NCBI RefSeq assembly: GCF_001742145.1
Contig: NZ_CP015749.1
Coordinates: 4,650,001-4,714,000 of the forward strand
Direction of reading: 5' to 3'
Length of the DNA stretch: 64,000 nucleotides
From: Pectobacterium parmentieri
GTDB taxonomy: Bacteria > Pseudomonadota > Gammaproteobacteria > Enterobacterales > Enterobacteriaceae
Part shown: piece by piece, positions 11,273 to 21,229 of the stretch
Layout of the letters: every line of letters begins with the position of its first letter
Numbering within the stretch: position 1 is the stretch's first letter
Position numbers and translations under genes: made by a program
Notes under the pieces: generated by a model
Seen by the model: the letters and a program-made list of their open reading frames with translations, nothing else
Databases searched by the model: none
Told to the model about the DNA's origin: nothing

Positions 11273-13420
11273 TCAGCGGGGGAGTTGAGGACGATTATCC
11301 GAGAATGAATCCGCCATCATATTGAAGCGTAAGCTGTAATAGCGCTGAATATCGGTAACCCGTTTCTGGCTTCTGCGTATTTTAATACCGGTCAGAACCG
11401 CATTAATGATAAACGTCGCGGAAAAGAGCAGCAGCAGCAGGCAACTGCCGAGATAGCGCCAGACGGTAATGACATCGGGCTCACTGTGCAGGCTGATGTG
11501 CTGCGTCCCGTTGGCATCGGTATTGAGCTGAGTGATAACGCCGGTGGCATTAAACGGCGTATGTAGCAGCATCGCTGAAAGCCGCTGAAGTTCCTGCCAC
11601 TGATCTGATGGACGGTATTCATTGAGCGGCATGGGAGGGAGTGGATGGTTAACGAACTGCCGGCCTTCATCGCTGCGGATCAGGAACCCACCGGGTGGCG
11701 GGCTGTTTAGCGACTCTGCCGCATTATTGATTTCCTGATAGAAGAATTGATCGGTGGAACTGTTGACCAATGATTCGAGTGTTTCTGCGCTGACGGCAGG
11801 CAACACGACATTCATGCCTTTCAACTTGCCGGAATCGGCATCTTTCACCAAGGTATTCCAGTTTTTGACGTCACTCAGATTCACCAGCGCATTTTTCAGG
11901 CGGGAGCAATCGTTTTCCTGTTTACACAAATCTTGTGTTCTCAGGACGACATCGGCGAAGTTCTTCATCAGAATCAGCCCTGATTTCTGGATGGTGGACG
12001 CTAACTGAGAATTGACCTGACCTTCTTTATCCGTTTGTGGATGGAGTTGGCTGTTGACGGATTTAAGCAAGGCGGACGTTTTTTCAATCGTCTCGGATTC
12101 CGGCAGTGGGAGTGGCGCGGCTTTGTTCCAGTAAATCGCGGAGCAGTCGAAAGGGCTGAAGGCATAGGACGATGGAGCGGAGACCGGGTGAATGCCTGCT
12201 GGCACATAGCACATGCCATTGCCGCGAACCGCCAGCGTATCGCCAATACGGAGTGGGGCTTTTTCCAGATCGCTGACTTGCGTTACCTCAATGTGTTGTG
12301 CGCCTTGAAGCCAGGCAAGGCTGAGTTTTAACGGCAGTTCAAGCTGCACGTTAGTGACCAGCAACATCAGGCTGAGCAGTGAACCGGTGGCCAGAAGCAG
12401 GTTCCGGCCCCAGCGCTGTAGCGGAAAATATTTCACTTCATCATGCAGCGAAAGGTGCTCACCTTGACGGATCACCTGTCGGTTGAGATAGATATCTACG
12501 TCCGTTTTTCGCCCCAAATCCTGTGTGATATAGGGCTGCCAGTGAGGCGGGTAGATCAGATCGATGTTGCCGAGCGAGATATTGCCGAGTGGTCCCTGAT
12601 TGGATTCGCCAAACAAACCCAAGCCTTGCGGCGTGCCGTGAAGGCAATGCACATCCTGCAGTTCTTGGGCGGACGGCGATCGGAAAAGTTGCCACAGACT
12701 CCAGCTTACCAGTAACGTTGCGGTGCCGATCAGCCAGGGAAGTAAGGTGATAGGGCTATTCAGGCTGATGAACAGGAGTAGAAAAGACAGGCAGAGCACG
12801 GCCGTTTCTTTCAACCCTCTGGAGTGGTGCATGACGTGTTCTTCACGCGTTTCTTTGCGGATAGTGACCAACTCCGCATGCTCACTGCCTTCCTGGCGGA
12901 TGGAGGCGTTTGGCACGGGGATTTCAGCCGGTAGCGGAGCCAGTGGACGCTCGTCGAGGCATTCAGTTAGCGAATGCCCGTTTAGGGAAATGACCAACGG
13001 GATCGAGCGTGTCTTAATCAGTTCGACGGTGTTGTTTTCGGTAATGAACTGTTCCCAATTGGGCGGCAGATGAATTTCCTGGGTATCGATATAATAACGC
13101 CACTTATTCTGAGCATCGGTGCTCAGGCCGTAGCGTGTAATGGTATGCGTGATAGGGTACACCCGATTACTTTGCAGAGATCGCGGCAGTTTTGGTTGTG
13201 CATTGGGGATATCAAGCGGCGTGGTTTGTTGACTGTTTTCCTGAGCCAGATAGCGCTCAATGGCGATCCGTTCATCTTCAGTTAACCGACGGGGAAGCGA
13301 TTGTGAAACAGGTAAGGGGCGAGCGGACAGGAAACGGCGTCGCATACGGTAGCCGACAAGACCTCCGATAACGATCAGACAGGCAAGCAATATCGCCAAT
13401 AGGGTAAATATTGTGCTCAT
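11273..13420 (-). CDS. igaA: IgaA, inner-membrane repressor of the Rcs system
   Basis: A 715-residue multi-pass protein (E. coli YrfF/IgaA about 711) that restrains RcsD/RcsB signalling and is essential in several enterobacteria. There is an N-terminal membrane helix (FTLLAILLACLIVIGGLVGYRMRRR), a cluster of helices around residues 205-255, another near 340-360, a large periplasmic domain with the cysteine-containing stretch DLCKQENDCSRL, and a C-terminal helix (LLLLFSATFIINAVL) followed by a basic tail. It is divergent from nudE and upstream of yrfG, as in E. coli. Confidence 0.95.
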   Translation of the reverse strand: MSTIFTLLAILLACLIVIGGLVGYRMRRRFLSARPLPVSQSLPRRLTEDERIAIERYLAQENSQQTTPLDIPNAQPKLPRSLQSNRVYPITHTITRYGLSTDAQNKWRYYIDTQEIHLPPNWEQFITENNTVELIKTRSIPLVISLNGHSLTECLDERPLAPLPAEIPVPNASIRQEGSEHAELVTIRKETREEHVMHHSRGLKETAVLCLSFLLLFISLNSPITLLPWLIGTATLLVSWSLWQLFRSPSAQELQDVHCLHGTPQGLGLFGESNQGPLGNISLGNIDLIYPPHWQPYITQDLGRKTDVDIYLNRQVIRQGEHLSLHDEVKYFPLQRWGRNLLLATGSLLSLMLLVTNVQLELPLKLSLAWLQGAQHIEVTQVSDLEKAPLRIGDTLAVRGNGMCYVPAGIHPVSAPSSYAFSPFDCSAIYWNKAAPLPLPESETIEKTSALLKSVNSQLHPQTDKEGQVNSQLASTIQKSGLILMKNFADVVLRTQDLCKQENDCSRLKNALVNLSDVKNWNTLVKDADSGKLKGMNVVLPAVSAETLESLVNSSTDQFFYQEINNAAESLNSPPPGGFLIRSDEGRQFVNHPLPPMPLNEYRPSDQWQELQRLSAMLLHTPFNATGVITQLNTDANGTQHISLHSEPDVITVWRYLGSCLLLLLFSATFIINAVLTGIKIRRSQKRVTDIQRYYSLRFNMMADSFSDNRPQLPR

Positions 13421-13856
13421 GTCATCTCCATTCCAAAACGCAATGCTCCTTGTTTCCGTCGGAGTTTAACAAAATTATACAATCGATGATAACCCGTATG
13501 GCGTTGTTTTCTTAGATTAATAACGTAATTATGAATAGAATTAATCGCATAAGGTGATGATAGTAACAAGCAAAAAATGCCTATTGAATGAGGATAATCC
13601 TATTTTTTTTAAGTTATTGACTTGTGGCGGTGGTTTCTCATACAGGATGTGTCCTGCATGTTGCTCACACGTAAATTCATCGTCACGATAGTTGCAGCGA
13701 AGGTGACTGTTAACGCACAATGTGAATAGAATCAAAAAAGAATATTTACGATCTCTTCTTATTCAACAGCATGTCGTGTTCAGGTTGCGATAAACGCAGC
13801 CCCCCATGCGCGTTGGGCTAAGGTGCCGTTCTGGTCGTAATTCTCTGGGGGCATCA
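13421..13856. other. igaA-nudE divergent intergenic region
   Basis: About 435 bases, AT-rich in the middle (13470-13640), between two divergent genes and so holding both promoters. A 64-codon minus-strand frame at 13541-13735 has no recognisable domain, no good ribosome site and odd composition; I do not call it. Confidence 0.4.
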
Positions 13857-14414
13857 ATGAGTCATAACCTGAAAAAACCTAAAATCCTCAAGGTGGAAAC
13901 GATAGCGCGTTCGCGCTTGTTCAATGTGGAATCCGTCGATCTTGAATTTAGCAACGGGGTACGCCGGGTTTATGAACGGATGCGCTCAAGCGGTCGGCAG
14001 GCGGTGATGGTTGTCCCGATCGTTGATGATGAACTCTTGCTGATCCGCGAATACGCTGTCGGCATTGAGGAATACGAACTGGGTTTCCCCAAGGGGCTGA
14101 TCGATCCCGGTGAAACGGTCTTTGAAGCGGCGAATCGCGAATTGATGGAAGAAGTTGGTTTCGGGGCGGAGAAGATGGACCTGCTGGCGACGTTAACCAT
14201 GGCTCCCTCCTATTTTTCCAGCCAGATGAATATTGTGGTGGCGCGCGGACTGTACCCGCAGAGTCTGGAAGGTGATGAGCCGGAGCCCCTGCCGCAAGTC
14301 CGCTGGCCGATAGACAACATGATGTCACTGCTGCAAGAGCCCGACTTCCGCGAGGCCCGTAATGTCAGTGCGCTGTTTCTGGCTCACGACTGGTTGCGCC
14401 GTACACCCCGCTAA
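13857..14414 (+). CDS. nudE: NudE ADP-sugar/NADH Nudix hydrolase
   Basis: A 185-residue Nudix hydrolase acting on ADP-ribose, Ap3A and NADH. The Nudix box is complete: GLIDPGETVFEAANRELMEEVGFG (G-x5-E-x7-R-E-x2-E-E-x-G). The start at 13857 (MSHNLKKPKILKVET) matches E. coli NudE; an upstream in-frame ATG at 13806 would add 17 residues without homology. It is divergent from igaA and convergent with mrcA. Confidence 0.96.
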   Translation: MSHNLKKPKILKVETIARSRLFNVESVDLEFSNGVRRVYERMRSSGRQAVMVVPIVDDELLLIREYAVGIEEYELGFPKGLIDPGETVFEAANRELMEEVGFGAEKMDLLATLTMAPSYFSSQMNIVVARGLYPQSLEGDEPEPLPQVRWPIDNMMSLLQEPDFREARNVSALFLAHDWLRRTPR

Positions 14415-14442
14415 TTTCCTGATTCATCATCGTAGTCAAAAC

Positions 14443-14472
14443 AAGAAGGCACCGTTTCTGGTGCCTTCTTTG
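14443..14472. terminator. bidirectional terminator of nudE and mrcA
   Basis: AAGAAGGCACC and GGTGCCTTCTT form an 11-base stem around a short loop, followed by T-rich sequence for nudE. It lies between convergent stop codons. Confidence 0.85.
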
Positions 14473-14498
14473 TACTGCGTAACGTCATCGAACGCTGG

Positions 14499-17054
14499 CT
14501 AGAACAGTTCTTCGCTTTGTCCGTTATCCATCAGCGTGGTGCCGACTTCATGCACTTCGTATTCTTTCGGCTGCGTACCCTCGACGAAGTATTCGGAACG
14601 GCTGTTCCCTCCACCGCTGGACAACTTGCCGCTGCTGCGGTCAATGACCACGCTGACGACGCCGGGTGGCGGGGTCAGCGGTTGTTCCGGTACGCCATCC
14701 AGTGCGGCCTTCATAAAATCATCCCATGCGGGCTGGGCCGATTTTGCGCCACCTTCATAGCCGGAGATCTGATCTTTGATGGCCCCAGATGCGCTACTGG
14801 CACCCAGATCGCGGCGATGATCGTCGAAGCCGATCCAGACTGAAGTCACCAGATTCGGGCCATAACCGGAGAACCAGGCATCTTTGGAACTGTTTGTTGT
14901 ACCGGTTTTACCGCCGATATCACGACGTTTTAAATCACGACCTGCGCGCCAGCCCGTTCCCATCCAACCTGGTTCACCAAAGACGTTGCTGTTCAGCGCG
15001 TCTTTAATCAGGAATGACAGTGGGGTACTGATAACGTGCGGTGCATAAGGCTGTGCTGCATTTTGCTGTGCGGCCTCTGGTGTAACAGGCTCCAGTTCTG
15101 GTTGCGGCAGACCTAACGGCGGTGCTTCGTTTGATGTGGCCACATCTTCAACGTTAGTGGTTGCTAGCACCGGAGAACGTGGCGTATCACCGTAGACCAA
15201 CGGTAGATTACAGGTATCACAAACTACTTTCGGTGTCGCGGTAAAGACCGTTCCACTTACTTCGTTCTCTATCTTGCTAATCAGATAGGGATCGACCAGA
15301 TAGCCGCCGTTTGCCATGACGGCATAACCACGTACAACCTGTAGCGGCGTAAACGAGGCCGCACCCAGCGCTAGCGATTCGGTATGGACGATATTCTGCG
15401 CCGGGAAACCGAAGCGTTGCAGGTATTCCGCCGCATAGTCGACGCCCATCGCGCGCATGGCGCGCACCATCACCACGTTTTTAGATTGGCCTAACCCCTG
15501 GCGCAAACGGATCGGGCCGTCATAGGTTGCCGGGGAGTTTTTCGGCCGCCAGTCAGATCCTGCACCGGCATCCCAACGGGTGATGGGTACATCGTTCAGA
15601 ATTGTTGCCAGCGTTAAACCTTTGTCCATCGCCGCGGTGTACAGAAACGGTTTGATGTTGGAACCAATCTGACGTAGCGCCTGTGTTGCACGGTTGAATT
15701 TGCTTTGGTTAAAGTCAAAGCCGCCAACCAGCGCTTCTATTGCGCCATTTTTCGGGTTGAGTGAGACGATAGCAGAGTTGACGTCCGGCACCTGTGCCAG
15801 CCACCAGTCATCGTTCACTTTACGCACCCAAATCTGTTGGCCTGTCTGCACTACATCCGTTACACGCTTCGGTGTTGGCCCTTGCTGCGTATCAGAACGA
15901 TAGGCGCGTGCCCAGCGCATACCCGCCATCGGCAAGGCAATGTTGCTGCCGTCAGACAGGATAGCAATGGCGTTGTCTGCTGTTGTGCTGGTGACGATGG
16001 CTGGAGAGAGGGGGCCGTAGACCGGCAACGCTTTCAGGGCGGCAATCATCTTCGCCTGATCCCAAACGCCTTCACCCACTTTCCATAACACTTTGCCTGG
16101 GCCGCGATAACCGTGGCGCATGTCATAGGCGAGAATGTTATTACGCAATGCATCCTGTGCGGCAGTTTGCAATTTTTTGGTGACCGTCGTGTAGACCTTA
16201 TAACCGTCGTTGTATGCATCTTCGCCGTAGCGTTTGAACATCTCCTGCCGCGCCATTTCTGCAACATACGGTGCGGAGAACGAAATTTCAGGCGCGTGAT
16301 AATTCGCGACCAGCTTTTCGTTACGCGCCGCATCGTATTGCGACGGCGTGATGTAGTTTTCATCCTTCATTCGCGCAAGCACTACGTTGCGGCGGGCAAC
16401 GGCGCGGTCGTAGGAATAGAGCGGGTTGAACGTAGATGGAGCCTTCGGCAAGCCGGCGATCATCGCCATTTCGCTCAGCGTTAACTGGTCAACAGGGCGA
16501 CCAAAGTAAACCTGTGCCGCTGCGCCAACGCCATAGGCGCGATAGCCGAGGTAAATCTTGTTCAGATAGAGCTCAAGGATCTCATCTTTGGTCAGCAACT
16601 GCTCAATACGGATAGCCAGAAACACTTCCTTGATCTTACGAATCAGAGTGCGTTCTGGGCTCAGGAAGAAGTTCCTGGCGAGCTGTTGCGTAATGGTACT
16701 CGCCCCCTGAGAGGCATGACCAGAGGTGAGCGCGATAGATGCGGCGCGGATAATCCCGACGGGATCGACACCATGGTGATCATAGAAGCGGCTGTCTTCG
16801 GTCGCGATAAAAGCATGTACCAACTCAGGAGGAATCTGGTCCAGCTTGAGCGGGATACGGCGTTTCTCACCAAATTGAGCGATCAGTTCGCCGTCGGCGC
16901 TGTAGACCTGCATTGGCGTTTGTAGCCGGACGTCTTTCAGCGTGGCGACATCGGGCAGTTGGGGTTCGATATAGCGGTACAAACCATATATCGAGGCAGC
17001 TCCCAGCAGAATGCAAGAGACTGCAAGGATGAATAGATACTTTACGAACTTCAC
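14499..17054 (-). CDS. mrcA: penicillin-binding protein 1A
   Basis: An 851-residue bifunctional class A peptidoglycan synthase (E. coli PBP1a is 850). There is a cytoplasmic/membrane N-terminus (VKYLFILAVSCILLGAASIYGLY), then a glycosyltransferase domain with FIATEDSRFYDHHGVD and GASTITQQLARN, and a linker/OB region. The transpeptidase domain carries the SxxK serine in RQIGSNIKPFLY, the SxN motif in GQSKNVV and the KTG motif in IGGKTGTTNSSKDAWF. It is divergent from the hof operon, as in E. coli. Confidence 0.97.
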   Translation of the reverse strand: MKFVKYLFILAVSCILLGAASIYGLYRYIEPQLPDVATLKDVRLQTPMQVYSADGELIAQFGEKRRIPLKLDQIPPELVHAFIATEDSRFYDHHGVDPVGIIRAASIALTSGHASQGASTITQQLARNFFLSPERTLIRKIKEVFLAIRIEQLLTKDEILELYLNKIYLGYRAYGVGAAAQVYFGRPVDQLTLSEMAMIAGLPKAPSTFNPLYSYDRAVARRNVVLARMKDENYITPSQYDAARNEKLVANYHAPEISFSAPYVAEMARQEMFKRYGEDAYNDGYKVYTTVTKKLQTAAQDALRNNILAYDMRHGYRGPGKVLWKVGEGVWDQAKMIAALKALPVYGPLSPAIVTSTTADNAIAILSDGSNIALPMAGMRWARAYRSDTQQGPTPKRVTDVVQTGQQIWVRKVNDDWWLAQVPDVNSAIVSLNPKNGAIEALVGGFDFNQSKFNRATQALRQIGSNIKPFLYTAAMDKGLTLATILNDVPITRWDAGAGSDWRPKNSPATYDGPIRLRQGLGQSKNVVMVRAMRAMGVDYAAEYLQRFGFPAQNIVHTESLALGAASFTPLQVVRGYAVMANGGYLVDPYLISKIENEVSGTVFTATPKVVCDTCNLPLVYGDTPRSPVLATTNVEDVATSNEAPPLGLPQPELEPVTPEAAQQNAAQPYAPHVISTPLSFLIKDALNSNVFGEPGWMGTGWRAGRDLKRRDIGGKTGTTNSSKDAWFSGYGPNLVTSVWIGFDDHRRDLGASSASGAIKDQISGYEGGAKSAQPAWDDFMKAALDGVPEQPLTPPPGVVSVVIDRSSGKLSSGGGNSRSEYFVEGTQPKEYEVHEVGTTLMDNGQSEELF

Positions 17055-17165
17055 CTGGGATTTTCCATTCAGTAGCGTTTGGACAGTTTATAAACAATCG
17101 GGCGCTAGTATAAAGATAACCCAGCACTGTGGATACGTTTATTGGATAAGGAAATCGGGTTAAAC

Positions 17166-18017
17166 ATGGCTTATCACATCTGGCGGGTTGGGTTAGATAT
17201 ACAGAACGGCTTCATGCGCGCTCTGGCAGTTCAGCGTCGCCGCTACGGCTGGCAGCTTCGTCACTGGTGGGAATATCCACTACCGGACGATACGTTGCAC
17301 ACAGGTAGTCTACACCATACTGAGGTGCTTTGTGAGGCCTTACGAACATGGCGTCGTTTACTGCCTGAACACATTTCGCTGCGGGTAGGGCTTCCTGTGC
17401 AGTCGATTTTGCAGCAGCATTTGCCGCAACCCGACCGGCGTTTACAGGAGCCAGAACGTAGTCTCTATATTGAAACCATGGCGGCTCGTAAGCTGCCGAT
17501 TAGCCGCGAATCGCTGGCGATAGACTATCGGGAAGATCCACAGGCGCAGGGTTCACTGTTGGTGACGGCAGCACGCCTACAGGAAATCGACAAATGGCTG
17601 ACATGCTTTAAGAGCGCGGGGCTGCGTCCTGATGTCCTTGACGTTCCAACGTGCGCGCTTCGAACCATGGCACAATTGGTCGGACTTGAATCCAACCGTC
17701 TGTTTCTGCATCGCCTGTTGGAGGGTTGGCTGTGGGCATCCCCGTTGAGCCATGCGTTTCACTCGGGCGTAATACACCTTGATGAACTGAATGACGAAAC
17801 TGATATCGTATCGGTTGTAAGCACTCGCTATCAGCATGATGTCGATAGCATAGCCTATTGCTCCAGCGTCTCACCCGATTTGCTCAGCCAGCGTACTGAC
17901 GAATTATTGCTGTGGTCGCCGTTAACGGTGTTTAGCCACATGCAGCCGCCGCTACCGAGTTTTCCCCCAGCTTTTGCGATCGCGGGTGGGTTGGCATTGC
18001 GCCCTGAGGATGCCTGA
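17166..18017 (+). CDS. hofM: HofM, PilM-like pilus/DNA-uptake assembly protein
   Basis: A 283-residue actin-fold protein of the PilM type, first gene of the hofMNOPQ operon that in E. coli allows use of extracellular DNA as a nutrient. Visible are the N-terminal WRVGLDIQNGFMRALAV, RVGLPVQSILQQHLPQPDRR, and DVLDVPTCALRTMAQLV. The start at 17166 follows AAGGAAATC somewhat distantly; an in-frame TTG lies at 17142. It is followed after two bases by hofN. PilM normally sits on the cytoplasmic face and binds PilN. Confidence 0.85.
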   Translation: MAYHIWRVGLDIQNGFMRALAVQRRRYGWQLRHWWEYPLPDDTLHTGSLHHTEVLCEALRTWRRLLPEHISLRVGLPVQSILQQHLPQPDRRLQEPERSLYIETMAARKLPISRESLAIDYREDPQAQGSLLVTAARLQEIDKWLTCFKSAGLRPDVLDVPTCALRTMAQLVGLESNRLFLHRLLEGWLWASPLSHAFHSGVIHLDELNDETDIVSVVSTRYQHDVDSIAYCSSVSPDLLSQRTDELLLWSPLTVFSHMQPPLPSFPPAFAIAGGLALRPEDA

Positions 18018-18019
18018 CC

Positions 18020-18589
18020 ATGCTGCTGATTAATCTTTTACCTTGGCGTAACACTCAGATACGTCAGCGGGCACGCCGCTGGTTAGGGCTATTGTGGCTA
18101 CAGACGGGGTTGATGTTATGCCTTATTGCGGCAAGTTATCTGTTTTGGCAGCACAGACAACAACGCGCACAGGATGGGCTCAATGCGGTTCTGGCGCAAC
18201 AGCAGCAATTGACCGCGTTGTATCAGCAAACTCACCTCGCGCGGGAAGCGCTGCATCGTTTTCAGGTGCAAGAACGTGCAGAGGCGGTAATCCTGCATGA
18301 CAATCGTCGCAATCTTCATTTGTTAGAGCGGCTTGCTGGCATGATGCCTGAGCGCCTGTGGCTGACGGAAATTGTCGATCGTGGATCGTATCTGTTACTT
18401 ACAGGTGTGAGCGAAAACTATCACGACATCATTACGCTACAGCACGCGTTATTGCGCCATGTTGCAGTCGAACGTGTGCAAGTGCTGCGCACGTCCCGAG
18501 AGCGTGGTGTGGATAACGGGCTACGTTTTTCCTTACAGGCTGACTGGCGTGATGCTACTGATGCCCTACAAGGGGATGATCATGATTAA
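18020..18589 (+). CDS. hofN: HofN, PilN-like protein
   Basis: A 189-residue inner-membrane protein. The N-terminal motif INLLPWRNTQIRQR is the hallmark PilN segment that contacts PilM. A single membrane helix follows (about residues 22-42, LGLLWLQTGLMLCLIAASYLFW), then a coiled-coil rich in Gln (LAQQQQLTALYQQTHLAREALHRFQ) and a small periplasmic ferredoxin-like domain (LLLTGVSENYHDIITLQHAL). It overlaps hofO by eight bases. Confidence 0.88.
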   Translation: MLLINLLPWRNTQIRQRARRWLGLLWLQTGLMLCLIAASYLFWQHRQQRAQDGLNAVLAQQQQLTALYQQTHLAREALHRFQVQERAEAVILHDNRRNLHLLERLAGMMPERLWLTEIVDRGSYLLLTGVSENYHDIITLQHALLRHVAVERVQVLRTSRERGVDNGLRFSLQADWRDATDALQGDDHD

Positions 18590-19169
18590 TCAAAAAATCA
18601 TGCTTGATGCTGTGTTGAATCGACCAAGGCTCATTACTAAATCGCTTTGGCGGCAGGTCGTCCTTCAACTGGCGTTTGTCGCCCCCGTTGGGCTGCTATC
18701 AGGCTGGCTCTTTATCGATAGCGTCCGGCAAGCGGTGAGTGACATAGAAGAGCAAACTGTTCAGGCGCGTCTGGGTATACACGCGGTGCAACAGAAACTC
18801 GATGCGATGCCGTTACTGTCGGTGTTACGAGCGCAGTTAGCGGGAAAAATCACGCAAAGCACTTCCTTTCAGTCCGACAGGCTGGCACAGCTACTCGTCA
18901 AACCCTTATCGCAGGCGGGTGCTTCTCTGCTGTCGTGGCAGCCAGTTTCCCGTTCTGCAGAAACGCCCCACCAGGAACGTTGGCAACTGACATTTAGCGC
19001 GGATTACGCGGGGGTATTACAGGTGCTTCGCGAATTAACGGCGTTGCCTTATGTATTGCGAATTGCGCAGTTGACGGTAAAGCCAGATACCGCACCAACA
19101 GCGCTGCCGTCGGAAGCGCCACGGCTACAGGTTGAATTATCGCTGATCGGGCCGGAGGTGGCGCAATGA
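18582..19169 (+). CDS. hofO: HofO, PilO-like protein
   Basis: A 195-residue inner-membrane protein with one N-terminal helix (QLAFVAPVGLLSGWLFID), a coiled-coil (SDIEEQTVQARLGIHAVQQKL) and a C-terminal periplasmic domain. I chose the ATG at 18582 (MINQKIM) because AGGGG lies six bases before it; the ATG at 18576 is too close to that site. Position four in hofMNOPQ-type order and overlap with both neighbours indicate tight co-translation. Confidence 0.83.
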   Translation: MINQKIMLDAVLNRPRLITKSLWRQVVLQLAFVAPVGLLSGWLFIDSVRQAVSDIEEQTVQARLGIHAVQQKLDAMPLLSVLRAQLAGKITQSTSFQSDRLAQLLVKPLSQAGASLLSWQPVSRSAETPHQERWQLTFSADYAGVLQVLRELTALPYVLRIAQLTVKPDTAPTALPSEAPRLQVELSLIGPEVAQ

Positions 19170-19546
19170 GCCAGACAACCTGCCGTATCGCATGGATGTT
19201 GTTATTCGTGCTGCATAGCGTGCAGGCAGAAAAAACCGTAGCGCGTATCGACCCTTTTCATCCTTTGAACGCCGCACGTTGCCTGCCCTCGGCGACTTTG
19301 CCTGCGTGGCGGCTAAAGGGCGTAATTGGTTCTGGTGACCGTTGGATTGGTTGGTTAGCACAGGCAGAGATGGGGTGGGTAAAACTAACCAGTGGCGAGA
19401 CGATCCCGCCAGGAAACTGGGTGGTTAGCCAACTAGACAAATCCGGGGCCACACTTGTTCCGACGTTGCGTGAGGCCGGCTGTGATGGCCTGCCGGATAG
19501 CCTGTTGCTGGATTCGCCATTTGTTGATAGGCCAAAGGATAAGTGA
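19166..19546 (+). CDS. hofP: HofP, PilP-like periplasmic protein
   Basis: A 126-residue protein with a signal peptide (CRIAWMLLFVLHSVQAE) and a small beta domain with WRLKGVIGSGDRWIGWLAQ and WVKLTSGETIPPGNWVVSQL. This is the pattern of PilP/GspC homology-region proteins, which bind the secretin. It begins inside the stop of hofO (ATGA overlap). E. coli HofP is similar in length (134). Confidence 0.8.
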   Translation: MSQTTCRIAWMLLFVLHSVQAEKTVARIDPFHPLNAARCLPSATLPAWRLKGVIGSGDRWIGWLAQAEMGWVKLTSGETIPPGNWVVSQLDKSGATLVPTLREAGCDGLPDSLLLDSPFVDRPKDK

Positions 19547-19603
19547 AACTTGCCTACCGACCCATATTTTTAACAACCACTTATCTCGATAACAAGGAAG
19601 GTT

Positions 19604-20878
19604 ATGAATATAAGAATGTTATGTCGCGTGGCGACGTTGAGTTGGCTACTGCTTCTCACCGTACCGTATCAGGTCGGGGCTGAACCTTCGGTATCGATGG
19701 CTTTTGAGAATTCGCCAATACCTCAGGTGCTACAGGCGTTAGCCGATCACCAACAGCTCAATGTGGTCATCGCGCCGGGTGTGACGGGAAATCTGAGCCT
19801 GAGACTGGCAGAGGTTCCCTGGCAGCAAGCGCTGGATATTGTTTTACGCATGGGGAAACTGAGCGTCGAGCGCAACGGAAATGTGCTGCTGGTTTTCCCT
19901 GCTGAACATCTTGCGTCCCAACAGAAGGAAAAGGATGAACGCATGGTGGAGTTGGCGCAGAAACTGCCGCTACATAACCTCTCTGTCGCGTTGCAGTATG
20001 CTGATGTGGTTGACGTAGCGGCCAGCGTTCAGGCCCAGCGTGGAGCCCTGCTTTCTACACGTGGCAGCGTAACTGTGGATAAGCGGACGAATACCTTATT
20101 GATTCGCGATACGGAAGACGCGTTGGCACAGCTCGAACCGTGGTTAAAGGAGCTCGATCTGCCGTTAGCGCAGGTGCAACTGGCGGCGCATATTGTCACT
20201 ATCAGCAGCGAACACCTACAGGCGCTGGGGGTTAACTGGGGGCTGGGGGAAGGAAACGCGGCGAACAAGGCACTCAGGCTGAATAATTTTAATGTTGGCC
20301 TGCCGGTAGACACGCCAGCAGTCAATGCGGGGTTCCATTTGGCGAGACTGAATGGCCGTTTGCTGGATCTGGAATTAATGGCGCTGGAGCAGGAAAGCCA
20401 GGTTGAAATTATCGCCAGCCCCCGCCTGTTTACTGCACACCAGCAGACCGCCAGTATTAAGCAGGGAACGGAAATTCCGTATCAGGTTTCCAGCGGTGCT
20501 AGCGGATCGACCTCCATCGAGTTTAAAGAAGCGGTGCTCGGTATGGAAGTGACGCCCGACATTCTGCGTGCCGGACGCATTACGCTGAACCTGAAAATCA
20601 GTCAAAACATGCCGGGACAGACGATTAAGCAAGGCGATAATGGCGAAGCGTTAGCGATCGATAAACAGGAAATCCAAACTCAGGTGACGGTCGCTGATGG
20701 AGAAACTATTGTATTAGGCGGCATTTTCCAGCAGCAAAAAAAGAATAGTGGCAGTCAGGTGCCAATATTGGGTGAGGTTCCCGTATTTGGTCATCTGTTC
20801 AGAAACCATACTCAGCAGCATACGCGACGAGAATTGGTTATTTTCATTACACCGACGTTGATACCTGCCTCATCGTGA
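19604..20878 (+). CDS. hofQ: HofQ outer-membrane secretin for DNA uptake
   Basis: A 424-residue secretin of the PilQ/ComE type that forms the outer-membrane pore. A signal peptide (LLLLTVPYQVGAE) is followed by an N0-like domain (FENSPIPQVLQALADHQQLNVVIAPGV), an N1 domain (LSVALQYADVVDVAASVQAQRG, RTNTLLIRD) and the secretin core, with LNLKISQNMPG, the conserved DGETIVLGGIF, and VPILGEVPVFGHLFR near the end. It ends with RRELVIFITPTLI, as usual. Short for a secretin but similar to E. coli HofQ (412). It closes the hof operon. Confidence 0.93.
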   Translation: MNIRMLCRVATLSWLLLLTVPYQVGAEPSVSMAFENSPIPQVLQALADHQQLNVVIAPGVTGNLSLRLAEVPWQQALDIVLRMGKLSVERNGNVLLVFPAEHLASQQKEKDERMVELAQKLPLHNLSVALQYADVVDVAASVQAQRGALLSTRGSVTVDKRTNTLLIRDTEDALAQLEPWLKELDLPLAQVQLAAHIVTISSEHLQALGVNWGLGEGNAANKALRLNNFNVGLPVDTPAVNAGFHLARLNGRLLDLELMALEQESQVEIIASPRLFTAHQQTASIKQGTEIPYQVSSGASGSTSIEFKEAVLGMEVTPDILRAGRITLNLKISQNMPGQTIKQGDNGEALAIDKQEIQTQVTVADGETIVLGGIFQQQKKNSGSQVPILGEVPVFGHLFRNHTQQHTRRELVIFITPTLIPASS

Positions 20879-21229
20879 GCAAACCCAGGCTCGCTCTGAT
20901 GTTGTACGGTAATTTTTTGCAGATAGGACGCAATATTTTTGTCACGTTCAGCGCTTATGAGTTTGACGCTGCGGCGGATTTAGCTTACAAGGGTTAGCGA
21001 ATTGAGCACTGAAGTGTTGTTCCACCGAAAATGTCTACAAAACATACTGCATTGACCCTCTGTGGTCGGTGTGACATTTTATTCGGTTGCCAAACTACCC
21101 TGAGTCTTGAGATAATTTTTTGTCTGATTCTCGCACTATCGCTCATGAGGTTTCAGTTTAGGTCCCGCCGCTGGGTTGATTGGCGGGGCGGGTTATCATT
21201 AACGAATTGTCTTAGTAATACCAAAAAAC
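20879..21229 (+). promoter_or_regulatory. long leader/promoter region of aroK
   Basis: A gap of 351 bases between hofQ and aroK. In E. coli the aroKB-damX-dam operon has several promoters in this area; here I see AT-rich stretches around 20920-20945 and 21075-21130 but no box I can assign with certainty. A frame at 21031 that runs out of phase into aroK has no ribosome site and is not called. Confidence 0.4.

Noticed and set aside
13541..13735. 64-codon frame between igaA and nudE
   Set aside because: No ribosome site, no recognisable feature, lies in a divergent promoter region.
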